Notes: a model not told the origin generated them from the sequence alone. DNA of 20,879 nucleotides from Gnetum montanum (GCA_015680685.1 MNCI01023827.1:23140-44018), one strand, 5' to 3'. Positions 10,333-19,458 are shown, counted from the first letter of the stretch. A program made the numbers and translations.

Positions 10333-10548
10333 ATGCAAAAATTTATCCTTCTCTCTTGCCAAGCATTCTGTTCCAAAAACCCACTCTGCACTTGCAATGG
10401 GGATAGTGTTGTAGTAGCAACAGCCACAACCATGAAGTTCCAAGCTAATCTTTATAAATTTTTTTATAGAGACATGGCTCGTATCTCTTCATCTGTTAAC
10501 CCTTCGCAGCCGGAGCAGCAGCGGGAGCATGATGTTAATCCAGGGTAA
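10333..10548 (+). CDS. Small ORF, possible exon of unknown gene
   Basis: A 71-codon open stretch in AT-rich DNA. Its second half, from the ATG at 10474, reads MARISSSVNPSQPEQQREH and is more GC-rich than its surroundings. It ends at an AG/GGTAAGG sequence that could be a splice donor. A 5'-side TATATATATAAG lies near 10258. No domain, signal peptide or homologous family is recognised and no downstream exon was found. It may be a first exon, a gene fragment or chance. Confidence 0.2.
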   Translation: MQKFILLSCQAFCSKNPLCTCNGDSVVVATATTMKFQANLYKFFYRDMARISSSVNPSQPEQQREHDVNPG

Positions 10549-10846
10549 GGTGAGGGTAAGGACAAAAGCACCTAAACAGAAATGATGGATGAAAAAAGGA
10601 GCATGCATGAGCGATGAAAAAGCCCAAATACTTTAGACATGTCGGCATGTTTGACAAAGCGCATGCCTAGGTTTTCGTGCTTGGAGAGGCACCAAACGCA
10701 AGGCTGAACCATCTCCGGAAACACGGAAATCTTTAGAGATCTCCCCAACGACAGTGACGAATGTGTGCCTCCTTGTATTAAACTCATGAATTGCCAGAAG
10801 AAGAAAAAAATAGAAAAAGCAGGTTGATCTTCTTTTTCCACTACAT

Positions 10847-11088
10847 CTATGCCATGCATATTCCGGTGCATATCGTTCTGCAAAAATTGTTAATTGTAAC
10901 CATGCTTCCTTAGAAAAAGAAATAATCAACCTTGGGACAAGTTGTCATCAAATTCAATGAAGATGCTATGCCATGCATATCCTGCTGCATATTGTTGTGG
11001 TAAATTTGCTCATTGTAACTTGCTTCCTAAACATTAGAAAAAGAAATAATCAACCTTGAGACAAGTTGTCACCAAATTCAATGGAGAT
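10847..11088. repeat. Diverged tandem duplication, about 119-bp unit, two copies
   Basis: Copy 1 begins CTATGCCATGCATATTCC at 10847 and copy 2 begins CTATGCCATGCATATCC at 10966. Both contain GAAATAATCAACCTTG and end with ACAAGTTGTCA/C followed by AAATTCAATG. Small indels show the duplication is not recent. Confidence 0.85.
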
Positions 11089-11753
11089 ATTTCTAGGACA
11101 GATTACAACAAATGATGGTGTAAGGGAAAGTCACAAAGATGTTTCATGTAATTGAAAGTTGACTAGTTTGAATAATGAAACTACCTAATACTAATAACAA
11201 TGATTATTAAAAATTAACTATTAATAAAAGTTAAGTAAAGATGTACCCTTTATCACTAGCCATAAGACTTGATAGACTCCAAGAGTTGGTGATCCAGAAA
11301 TCATGAGACTTGGCCCTAAAGGTTGAAAACTTATGACTCATAGCCCTCATGCCAAGCATGGGAATGTTGAGTTCAACACATGATCATTCAAAAAAGGTGG
11401 CAGAGGTGGGCTAAAGATATCAAGGAAACCTTATTTAAAGATACGAAAAGATCTATCTCATGGCAAGATGTTGGTAGAGTAGTCATAAAGCGTGCATCAC
11501 CAAAGGTTTAGTAGATTAGTCATAAAGTGTGCAATTATCCTACTCATAGTAAGAGATTGGTACATTGGTCATAAAGTATGCATCTTAATAGATACGTAAT
11601 AAAGTATGCAGCTTTTGGACTGCTTGTTTGAGGTTGGTAAACTGGCCATAAGGTGTGTAACTTTCTTTCTCATTGGAAGAGTTTGGAATGGTGGAAATTG
11701 GTAGATTGGGCATAAAGTGTACAGCTTTCTTAGCTATTGTAGGCAGTTAAAAG

Positions 11754-11809
11754 ATCGGTGGAGCCTAGTAGACTCATGAAAATCGGTGGAGCCTAGTAGA
11801 CTCATGAAA
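11754..11809. repeat. Perfect 28-bp tandem duplication
   Basis: The unit beginning ATCGGTGGAGCC occurs at 11754-11781 and again at 11782-11809 with no difference, so the duplication is recent or conserved. Confidence 0.95.
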
Positions 11810-11906
11810 ATCAATTATAGTGTACTTACTCATCGGAATCTGATAAGGTTGGACTGGTCCTTTGAACTATTATGTATTTGAACCATCCGAAAACAAGTAC
11901 CAGATA

Positions 11907-11977
11907 TAGGGTTGCGCTGGTGTTGAAAATGATATCAATTACAAGTTGTAGGGTTGCACTGGTGTTGAAAATGATAT
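11907..11977. repeat. 42-bp tandem duplication, 1.7 copies
   Basis: TAGGGTTGCGCTGG at 11907 recurs as TAGGGTTGCACTGG at 11949, each followed by TGTTGAAAATGATAT. One substitution separates the shared 29 bases. Confidence 0.9.
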
Positions 11978-12424
11978 TGCAATGGTTTTAAAATGAGTTA
12001 TAGTATTGTAATTTCAAGAAAACTGTATTGCTATACTCTTAAAGAAATAAATATGCAACCTCCCAAGAAAATAATAAATATATATGCAACTAAACAAACA
12101 AATAACTGAAATAAGGAAAACATGATCATTCAAAAGATGCCATCCAGATGTAGGCTAAAGATATTGATGAAACTTTATCCAAAGACGTGAAAGGACCTTT
12201 CTCATCCCAAAACGTTGGTAAACTAATCATAAAATGTTCAAGTTTCTTACTTTCCAATACCTTCTTTTTTTCCTGTAACCGGGTGTTCAAGTAACATATT
12301 ATATAGGCTTATCTTTGGACTGACAGATGAAGAAAAAATATTGTATGAATGGTAGTCAGTCGAATGTCACGTGGAACAGGCACAGGGAAATACAGCACCT
12401 ATGCGCTGGAGACTCACGATTCTG

Positions 12425-12484
12425 GATAAATTTTGACGAACTGTTACGGATAAATTTTGATGAGCTGATAAATTTTGATGAGCT
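12425..12484. repeat. Short tandem array around GATAAATTTTGA (24/18/18 bp)
   Basis: GATAAATTTTGA starts at 12425, 12449 and 12467, each followed by CGAACTG or TGAGCTG. The last two units are 18 bp apart and identical. Confidence 0.9.
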
Positions 12485-12507
12485 GTTCGCTTTGGATTCA
12501 GGAGTGT

Positions 12508-12577
12508 GTACATAATTTCCAATGAAATTTTTGTCTCAGTCTGGTACATAATTTCCAATGAAATTTTTGTCTCGATC
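12508..12577. repeat. 36-bp tandem duplication
   Basis: GTACATAATTTCCAATGAAA starts at 12508 and 12544. The copies are identical for 30 bases and differ only near the end of the unit. Confidence 0.95.
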
Positions 12578-12594
12578 TGTATGTATACATTGAA

Positions 12595-13800
12595 ATGATC
12601 TCCTTGCCTTGCCTCCTATTATTCTTGCCTTGTTGTCTGCATTGTGCATTAAAATCTTTACCTAGCTTCTCCTGCTCTGAATCTTACCAGAAACTTCATT
12701 TCATTGTTAAGTGGCCAGCAAGCAATCAAGATTCATGGCATCGGCATAACACAGACCACAGAAAACAAGAAAACAAGGGAGTACGAATGAATAAACAAAC
12801 ACACAGAAATCACGGGAGGCTCCAAGTTTGGGTCATATGGAAATCAAGATTGGGACGGGGCGTGCGAGGTAAACATTACATTTCAATGAACTGGCCTTGT
12901 GGCGCGTCAAAGGTTTCGCCATGACTCACATTCACTCGTGTTTATTGGTCATTGCTGGTTTTTGCACTTTTTCTCATCTCGGCTGAAAAAAGAAAAAGCA
13001 AAATAGGGTCATCGTCATGAATGCTCGTTCAACTTTTTTTTTTTTAAATTTGTTTGGTTATGATCCAACGAAGCCCACCAGCACATGGCCAATGCCCATA
13101 TGCAAGCTCATGGTGCTCTGTTTTTACTTTCCCCTTCTTCATGACTAGTGCACATTCCCCAGTGTCTAAAAGGTTTTCCATCATCATAGGTGAGGTGAGT
13201 TACTGTTATGTGCCTAGTTTAGTTTAGTTAAGTTGTGTCTTCTTATAATGTGGTCTTCAACGTGGCCCTACAGTGCTACTCATAGATCATGGTTGAACAA
13301 AACTACTTATAGATCATGGTTGAACAAAAGTATTAGCAGTTGAACAAAAGTATTAGCAATCTTCTGTGCAATTTTTAAGCATTAACAATATTTTGGATTT
13401 ACATTGTACTTGTTCTATCTTCTATAATGTTTTTTTATAATATATGAAATTTAATTTTAAAAAACTAATATATTTAAATTTTCTTTATCATGTCCCCGGC
13501 TACGAACCCATCCCCACTTTTTCTTAAGGCACATCTAGTCGAACACGTTCAGAATCACAAATCCTGGCTTCCTTACTTCCACGAATCGGATTCTTTTGAT
13601 GCACAGTAGCAGCAATGAATTTGCCAATTGCAATTACAATTGTTGGCCATGGCCCAGAACTTCACACGATACACAGTTACACACAGACATTTATTAGACT
13701 GTAAAAAGACAATCCTTCACCGCGACTTTAACAAAGAAATAGCTCCCATGTGAAACACGGTGAGGGCATTAAAAATAAGAGCAACAGGGAGTGCAGCCGG
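12595..13800. other. Intergenic stretch upstream of RIP pseudogene
   Basis: A 109-codon open stretch at 12595-12924 shows no domain and no codon pattern I can support. The rest is AT-rich with poly-T runs. It presumably includes the ancestral distal promoter of the RIP gene, but no specific element other than the TATA box at 13805 can be named. Confidence 0.4.
13276..13358. repeat. Two overlapping short tandem duplications (27 bp and 20 bp)
   Basis: A 27-bp unit with ATAGATCATGGTTGAACAAA occurs at 13276 and 13303 with one difference. A 20-bp unit starting GTTGAACAAAAG occurs perfectly at 13319 and 13339. The second duplication was built on the end of the first. Confidence 0.92.
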
Positions 13801-13804
13801 CAGC

Positions 13805-13811
13805 TATAAAT
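13805..13811 (+). promoter_or_regulatory. TATA box of RIP pseudogene
   Basis: TATAAAT lies 78 bases upstream of the ATG at 13883. A start of transcription about 30 bases downstream would leave a leader of roughly 45 bases, normal for a plant gene. The upstream region is otherwise AT-rich with no other element I can name. Confidence 0.7.
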
Positions 13812-13963
13812 GGAGGCACTCATGAAGCGGAAGGGAAGTGTGAGTGGATTTAGGAATACAGCAACGAAGAAAGCAGGAAAGGATGGCAGGAAAGATGAGG
13901 GTTCTGCTGTTGGCCGCATGGGTGATTGTTCTGGGAGCTTCTCTCAGCAGTGGCCACACAGGA

Positions 13964-14126
13964 GATTTCGAGTTTTCAACACAGTGCGTGAAGGAGAATA
14001 TGTACACGGAGATTTCGAGTTTTCAACACAGTGCGTGAAGGAGAATATGTACACGGAGCTCAATCCTTTTATCAGCCGGGCTCGCGATTTCGAGTTTTCA
14101 ATACAGTGCGTGAAGGAGAACATGTA
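13964..14126. repeat. RIP exon 1 duplication: two perfect 47-bp copies plus a third diverged copy
   Basis: The unit beginning GATTTCGAGTTTTCAACACA fills 13964-14010 and 14011-14057 identically. A third copy starts at 14086, runs 41 bases and differs at two positions. The two perfect copies abut, the third is separated by 28 bases that are an inverted copy of downstream coding sequence. Because 47 is not a multiple of three, the duplication shifts the reading frame after the signal peptide. Confidence 0.97.
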
Positions 14127-14171
14127 AAGGCATTTCGAGCTCGGCTGATAAAAGGATTGAGCTCCGTGTAC
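14049..14171. repeat. 36-bp inverted repeat in RIP exon 1 (hairpin)
   Basis: Arms at 14049-14084 and 14136-14171 are reverse complements with a single mismatch; the loop is 51 bases and contains the third copy of the 47-bp unit. The right arm is in the expected coding place of the RIP; the left arm is the inverted copy. RNA from either strand would form a 36-bp stem. Confidence 0.96.
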
Positions 14172-14301
14172 GATATACCTGTGCTGAACCGCAACGTGCC
14201 CGACTCACAGCGTTTTGTGTTGGTGGATCTTTCTAACTAGGCGCACACCATCATCGTAGCCATCGATGTGGTAAAGGCAAATGTGGTGGCTTACAGTGCA
14301 G

Positions 14302-15573
14302 GTAAATAGGGTTGCAGGTGGACGTTTTTTTCATATTTTTCCCTCTTATATTTAAAGCAAACAAAGTATTTTATTAGGTTTTGGATTTGGATGTCGGAGA
14401 GCGAGATGGTAGTTTAGTTTCATTAGTTTGTAGTTTGTACCGCTTCCAAGCAGTTATTTCATTTGTTCACACGGAGAACTTCTAAGTCCTTTACACAGAG
14501 AACAACAGAATGTCGATAGTTACTTTTAGCTTAACTACTCTATTACTTACGTTATTATAGTAACAAGCTATTTAGTAAACTTGATTTCTTTGACAGTTGC
14601 TCAAAGGGCCCGAGCACAGTACAGCACATACAGGTCGACGATCTCTTTTTGCTTCATAGTTAACATTCCAATTAGCTTGTCTTTATGTTTTCTCTTGCAC
14701 TCACACACAAACTCGGCTACTTCTGTAATCTTTACTCTACATTTATTTTGACTTATTTGGATGCTTACACATAGACGGTCCACTTTCTCTCTTAGCTCAT
14801 GGTAGGTAGGAATTCGAAGAGAGTTTCTATTATATAGTAATTTGATCGTTAGTCCTTATTGATTGACGGGAGTAACGTTTAAGGAGATATAACCATGCTG
14901 CTTTTTTTATTTCCAGGTTACAAATGTGATATGCTATGATTTATATGTTTTTTTTTTCTTAATTACAATTCTTTTTTTTTCATGGCTTTTTCTCTAATTG
15001 TATCTGTTTTGGATTTGTATCGATAATTGCAGAAACTTTTCTGTCAATTATTGTAGCTCTTTTATTTCAACAATCATCTGCATATATCAAAAGGCTTCAC
15101 CTTCTGCATTCGCTTATATCTGTTGCTAGATTTTAATTTAAACTTCAAATGAAAAATATTGAAGTGTTTTAATGCATATTTAATGTGCCTTTTTATTTTT
15201 TTTTTGCCGAGTCGCCAGGTTCTGTGGAGTTTCTCAGAGTCATTTCTCAAGCAAGTTCAATATTTTTCCGGGCTTTTAATTATTGATTAGGATGCATTTG
15301 AATGGTTAACATATAATCTTTTATAAGTTGAAGTAAATTGCAAAGGTGATTAGTCTACAATAATAGTAGAATTATCTTCTCTTGGAAATAGTTTATTGTA
15401 AAATGAACAAAACATGAAAAGGCTTGGAAGAAAACATTGCTAAAATTGTCTGGCTCAAACAAATTTGTCTACCGTCTTTAACTAAACTTTGTTTATGATA
15501 TTTATTTGCATTCTTTGTATTCTTTTATAAACGAAAGCCGAAAAGCCTGAAATTACTACACCTTACCCTGCAG
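14302..15573 (+). other. Intron in the RIP pseudogene
   Basis: The donor is GCAG/GTAAAT and the acceptor ACCTTACCCTGCAG/GTAACC, both good plant consensus matches, giving a 1272-base AT-rich intron with T-rich runs. Splicing joins two blocks of the same protein family in phase 1, with a Gly codon split across the junction. This agreement supports the call. The nine bases TGCAGGTAA occur at both ends (14297-14305 and 15569-15577). No gene or known mobile element is recognisable inside the intron. Confidence 0.85.
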
Positions 15574-16025
15574 GTAACCGGTCCTACTTTTTCCAAGACA
15601 GTCCCACTGCAGCCCTCAACATTCTGTTCTCCAACAACAGGAAGCAGACGACGTTTGAGATGCAGAGCACATATGCAGGACTGGAGGCAGCCGCAGGCCA
15701 AACCAGGGATCAAATCCCACTCGGCATCTCTCCGCTGGATAGCGCCATCTCACAGCTCTGGTACAGCGACTCCGTTAACTCCGTGGCCAAATCGTTGCTG
15801 GTGGTCATCCAGATGCTCTCAGAGGCCGCTCGATTCAGATACATGGAGGCCCAGGTGCGCGCCAGCATACATAACCGATTCGATTTCAAACCGGACGCTG
15901 TCATGCTGAGCCTGGAGAACAAGTCGAATTCCCTGTCCCTGAACCCTGGCAAGGCTAACCAGCAGCGGTTGCCTTTCTTCTGACGACCGGTTGCATCGTT
16001 ATCATGGTTTTATCTATGTAACACT

Positions 16026-16031
16026 AAATAA
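16026..16031 (+). terminator. Poly(A) signal of RIP pseudogene
   Basis: AATAAA lies 43 bases after the exon 2 stop codon. It is preceded by TATGTAAC and followed within about 100 bases by TGTTTTGTGTGT-type G/T-rich sequence, a normal plant 3' end arrangement. Confidence 0.65.
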
Positions 16032-16430
16032 ACTTTTCGCTTCATCCTTGGACTGGTTGACTGAAAAAGTGGATGTTGGACCGGAGTGACATTTGGACAT
16101 GTTTTGTGTGTCCTCTGTGTTGTTTTGTGTGTGCTCGCTCTTGAAGGGAGAAAGTATACTAGTATATGTGGTGCTTCTTTAATTTTGCGTGTGTAATTTT
16201 AGTTCAAGAAGTTAGTTAATTTATCTTGTATGGGAGTAGCCCTGTCACTCACTTTATGGCTATGCATCAAATGAAGCAGGATTCATGATTCAATTCACAT
16301 TTGGGTATGCAAGCATATGCAAAGACTGGGGATGAGTTGGCATGTGGGAAAGTGAATTACAAAATAACAAGATATTTAAAGTAAATATTTTTTAGTTTTT
16401 TCCACATTTTACTTCTATTAAATATTTTTT

Positions 16431-16480
16431 AATTTAAATTAAATTAGAAGTTTCCAATTTAAATTAAATTAGAAGTTTCC
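16431..16480. repeat. Perfect 25-bp tandem duplication
   Basis: The unit starting AATTTAAATTAAATTAGAAG occurs at 16431-16455 and 16456-16480 with no difference. Confidence 0.95.
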
Positions 16481-16722
16481 AAGAGAATCTTACATGCTTT
16501 TGTTCATGCTTAACACGTGATTCTAAAATATCTAGGGCATAGCTTTATGGTGAGGAGGGTCTAGGTATAATAAGACTCTCAAGTTAATTTAATAATGTAG
16601 GTCTTTTTATCTTCCTAGCAAAGTTGCTAGAAACAAGCAACGGTAACAAAAACAAAACCTAAAAAAACAAAAAAAAGGTTGCCAATAAGAAAAGGTTTAA
16701 AAATCTAGTGTTAGTATATCCA

Positions 16723-16748
16723 ATTTTGAATATATTTATATTCAAAAT
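16723..16748. repeat. Short perfect inverted repeat, 12-bp arms
   Basis: ATTTTGAATATA (16723-16734) and TATATTCAAAAT (16737-16748) are reverse complements with a TT spacer. It could extrude as a hairpin; no U tract or gene makes it a terminator. Confidence 0.6.
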
Positions 16749-18088
16749 GCAATAAATGAAAAAAATCTACATATACATTAACATTTCATATATTAGATGA
16801 TTCAACTATGTTTATTTTTATAATTTTAGAATAATCTTTGATTTCATATCCTTAGAAAACCTTTGAACTTGGTAGTTCATTAAAAGCAATGACCATTTGA
16901 AACAAATTTCAATTTTTGCAACTAAAAATACAAAACATTGCGAATCTATCCCATTTTTAGTAACTATGCTTCCTAGATAGATACATTAATTCCATTCATG
17001 GGAGAAGGATGTATGACTTAAAACGAGTCTTTTTCTTACACTTACTCATGATAGTTTTTTAGTGTTCTCTTTGTACTTCCCATTGCAATCCTTCAATTCC
17101 TCAGACCTACTTGGATTGACTACATTAACCATGTTCGAGATAGAGAGAATTTTCAAATTACTCATCTTTCTTGAAAGGTTTGTCCACCACCAAAAGCAAG
17201 TTAACCCACCCAAGACAAATATTAGGAAAATTTGAGTAACAATTCAACCCATACTACAACACAACATCACTACTCATGCTTTCCATTATAGTTCACATGC
17301 ATATTCAACAAACATATTCTAGGAAAAGCATTATAATTTTGCTTAAATGAAGTGACATTCATGTCATTCAACATAGCTATATATTTTGGCAAAGAGTTGA
17401 AACTATAACATTTATAATGAAACTTCCACTAAAAACTATATGCATGAAATATAAAGATAAAACATAATTATGATATCTCTTTGATATATTTTCATGGCAT
17501 CTTTGACGCTTCTCCTCTTCTTCTAAAAGTCGTAGAAATTTATGGAAAATGAGGGTATGCAAGAATGCATTGAGAGAATAAAAGAATGAGAATCATTCAT
17601 GACAAGATTGTGAGAAACTTAGTGAGTAATTATGAGAAATTAGCAACTTGGACTAACCATAAGAGAGCTTTTAATTAGAAAAACCATTGGTGTAATAATG
17701 CAAGAAGGATACTCTTTTTGGAGCTTAAAGATAGAATAGCTCTTTCAAAGGGATAGAAAATAGAGTATGCAAAGAGAAAAAAAAGCTTAAGGGAACTCAT
17801 TCTCACTTCATTACATAATGTTCTATTGTGCTTCTACATGGAGGTCCTTGCCCTTAATTTATAGCTTTAAAAGTGAGAGAACTTTGACAATTTTGGCATT
17901 CTTCTCATAAACAAAGATATACCCTTCATAAAAGTGATCTATTTTATTTTTTTGGGACAAGGTTATTAGGATAATGATGATGATTATTCGAAATAACAAC
18001 TTTTGAAAAAGGTTTGAAGCTTTATTCTTTCTATAACTTTCATATTTTTGCAAGAACTTTTGGAATTATACAAATTCATCATCATTAT

Positions 18089-18190
18089 TTGCAATTGATT
18101 TCTCAATGATTAGAGAATAAATAGCATAAAATGTAAAGCATAGTTGCTATTGATTTCTTAATGATCAAAGAATAAATAACATTAAATTTA
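18089..18190. repeat. Diverged tandem duplication, about 55-bp unit
   Basis: TTGCAATTGATTTCTCAATG at 18089 recurs as TTGCTATTGATTTCTTAATG at 18144; both continue with AGAATAAATA and an A/T-rich tail. It abuts the LTR end at 18194. Confidence 0.8.
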
Positions 18191-18530
18191 AAGTGATGAG
18201 CAGCAAGGTACCCCTACGCTCAACCATACGAATACAAGCGTTTCATGCATGATCCGGTCGAATTCCAAGGACTAAGTACCTATGCACCTTTGTGGAACAA
18301 GGACGAGTTGGTTGATCATTGTCTTTTCAAACTTACTTGTATGTCATGATTGTATGATTAAGTAAGCTTGAGGCATATGATTTTTATATCTTTTAGGTTT
18401 TTATGTCCTGTGCTAATAGGGAAAAAGAGAGATAACTAAGTGACTAATTTAACTTAACTACTGATTAACTAGGCTTTAACTAATCCTAACACCAGTATCC
18501 ATTCTCACTTGCCATACACATCCTAAACCA

Positions 18531-18588
18531 GTGTAACACTATTGGGATTACCAAACGCTAATCGTTACTGGGTTACCAAGTGTTACAC
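18531..18588. repeat. 10-bp inverted repeat inside LTR 1 U5
   Basis: GTGTAACACT (18531-18540) and AGTGTTACAC (18579-18588) are perfect reverse complements with a 38-base loop that itself contains two ACCAA-ending direct matches (GATTACCAA and GGTTACCAA). Function unknown. Confidence 0.6.
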
Positions 18589-18960
18589 GCATCCTCAAAG
18601 TGATTGTACTGACTGTATTTTAACAATTTTCTTAATTGATCAAAATGAATTTCTACGCTAATAATAGAAATGTAAAGTGCATAAAATAAAATAAATGCAT
18701 AAGAAAATAAAATAAAAGGAATGTGTAAGAAAACAAATCTCAAGTGCTGCAGGGATGAATCAAAGAGTTCATCTTTATTACCGTACACAAGGTGTGCTCA
18801 GGTACACAATGGTTGAATAAAGATCTGTCCACACTTCAACCTCCTGCTATGGGCACTTGGAAACTACTCTAACTTCCAAATAAACTACAAGAGTTTTGCT
18901 ACTTGACTGCTACCAAACTCCTTCTTCTGAATTACTCCCTATTGTGCACTTGGGCATTGT

Positions 18961-18967
18961 ATTTATA
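18961..18967 (-). promoter_or_regulatory. TATA box of LTR 1
   Basis: On the minus strand CCTATAAATACA lies 27 bases after the end of the palindromic array and about 185 bases before the AATAAA signal, the spacing expected for an LTR promoter and R region. Confidence 0.7.
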
Positions 18968-18993
18968 GGCCCAAGAGTAACCCAGGAATAACC

Positions 18994-19158
18994 GCTCTAA
19001 TAATAACCACTCTAATAATTAGAGTAGTCGCTCTAATAATTAGAGTAACTACTCTAATAATAACCACTTTAATAATTAGAGTAATTGCTCTAATAATAAC
19101 CACTCTAATAATTAGAGTAACTGCTCTAATAATAACCACTCTAATTATTAGAGTAACT
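18994..19158. repeat. LTR 1 U3 array: 36-bp palindromic tandem repeat, 4.6 copies
   Basis: Full 36-bp units lie at 18994-19029, 19051-19086, 19087-19122 and 19123-19158, with one shortened 21-bp unit at 19030-19050 that lacks 15 bases. Each unit contains CTCTAATAATTAGAG, a near-perfect palindrome, and most contain AATAATAACCACTCT. The array starts 10 bases inside the LTR end and stops 27 bases before the TATA box, so it fills essentially the whole U3 region. Confidence 0.93.
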
Positions 19159-19170
19159 ACTCTCATCATA

Positions 19171-19175
19171 CCCCC
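19171..19175 (-). other. Candidate polypurine tract
   Basis: On the minus strand CATGGGGGTA directly precedes TGATGAGA. A short G-rich tract next to the LTR is where plus-strand DNA synthesis starts in gypsy elements. The TA between the G run and TG is usual enough but leaves the exact boundary open. Confidence 0.5.
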
Positions 19176-19458
19176 ATGATTAAATGAAAACTCGTCCTCT
19201 AGTTCCTTACAAAATACTGGGAAGGTATGGGATTATTGACTAATTGACAACTGATGGTGGAATGGGATGATAGACTCAACGTGCCCAGTGAATGGATCAA
19301 TAAGCATATTACAACATTAGTGTTCATGACCATTGTGGTGAACACTCGTACATAAATGACAACAGGATGTGCTTTGAATTCTCACTTTTCTTTTTTGTTT
19401 TTCTTTTTTTTTCTTTTTTTTTGCATGAGAACTACACCATGCAAAGACTTATTTTTAT

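Larger units (their letters stand above)
11378..12250. repeat. Dispersed repeat pair of about 120 bp plus degenerate 35-65-bp motif array
   Basis: The segment from 11378 to 11500 recurs at about 12120-12250; both start ACATGATCATTCAAAA and share GGCTAAAGATAT and TTGGTA..(A)..TCATAAA. Between them a motif GGTA..TGGTCATAAAGTGTGCA with CTTACTCAT is repeated loosely, with CATAAAG or near matches at 11484, 11521, 11570, 11597, 11647 and 11711. This suggests an old array expanded from one unit. No coding content was seen. Confidence 0.65.
13883..15983 (+). pseudogene. Type 1-like ribosome-inactivating protein (rRNA N-glycosidase) pseudogene
   Basis: Family role: RIPs remove one adenine from the sarcin-ricin loop of large-subunit rRNA and are usually secreted or vacuolar plant defence proteins. 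Seen here: an ATG at 13883, a hydrophobic signal peptide (MRVLLLAAWVIVLG), then RIP N-terminal sequence, a VYDIPVL strand region, an AYSAG block with the first pocket Tyr, and after an intron (14302-15573) the YFF, second-Tyr (TYAGLEAAAG) and SEAARFRY blocks. The Glu (15822-15824) and Arg (15831-15833) of the active site are kept. Breaks: a 47-bp duplication shifts the frame and gives a stop at 14036, further stops lie at 14125 and 14238, and exon 1 contains an inverted segment. The Trp expected after LEN-x is Ser (15924-15926). The protein ends soon after, tens of residues shorter than usual. There is no lectin domain, so it is type 1-like. An AATAAA follows at 16026. Calling it dead is inference from sequence; transcripts may still exist. 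Confidence 0.88.
16040..18190. other. AT-rich intergenic stretch with small repeats
   Basis: No coding region or RNA gene is recognised. Short open stretches on the minus strand (17377-17562, 17859-18053) are Phe/Ile/Lys-rich, as expected by chance in AT-rich DNA. Small repeats are listed separately. Confidence 0.55.
18194..19168 (-). mobile_element. LTR 1: 3' LTR of a minus-strand Ty3/gypsy element
   Basis: Read on the minus strand the LTR starts TGATGAGA (19168) and ends GCTCATCA (18194), giving a 7-bp terminal inverted repeat and a 975-base length. Immediately before it is a G run (19171-19175) that can serve as polypurine tract, preceded by a pol-tail reading ELEDEFSFNHGG. Inside, in order, are a 165-bp palindromic array, a TATA box, an AATAAA signal (18775-18780) followed by CCCTGCAG, and a T-rich U5. 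Integrase sequence of the same orientation lies at 20073-20456. The minus-strand LTR boundaries are inferred from these signals, not from comparison with the 5' LTR, which is outside the window. Confidence 0.75.

Noticed and set aside
12595-12924. 109-codon ORF as a gene
   Set aside because: No domain, no splice or promoter context, and no codon pattern beyond chance.
13810-14127. 105-codon ORF in another frame across RIP exon 1
   Set aside because: It is a shadow frame through the duplicated exon; it lacks the signal peptide frame and ends at the break in the third copy.
18200-18349. 49-codon open stretch on the plus strand (contains PYEYKRFMHDPVEFQG) as an exon
   Set aside because: It lies inside the U5 part of LTR 1, antisense to it, starts just after TGATGAG of the LTR end and has no gene context; probably chance, though a captured exon cannot be fully excluded.
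18994-19158. CRISPR array
   Set aside because: Units are directly adjacent 36-bp tandem repeats with no unique spacers, in a plant LTR.
18963-19169. 68-codon minus-strand ORF with repeated VIIRAVTLIIR
   Set aside because: It is the 36-bp tandem array translated; periodicity comes from the DNA repeat.
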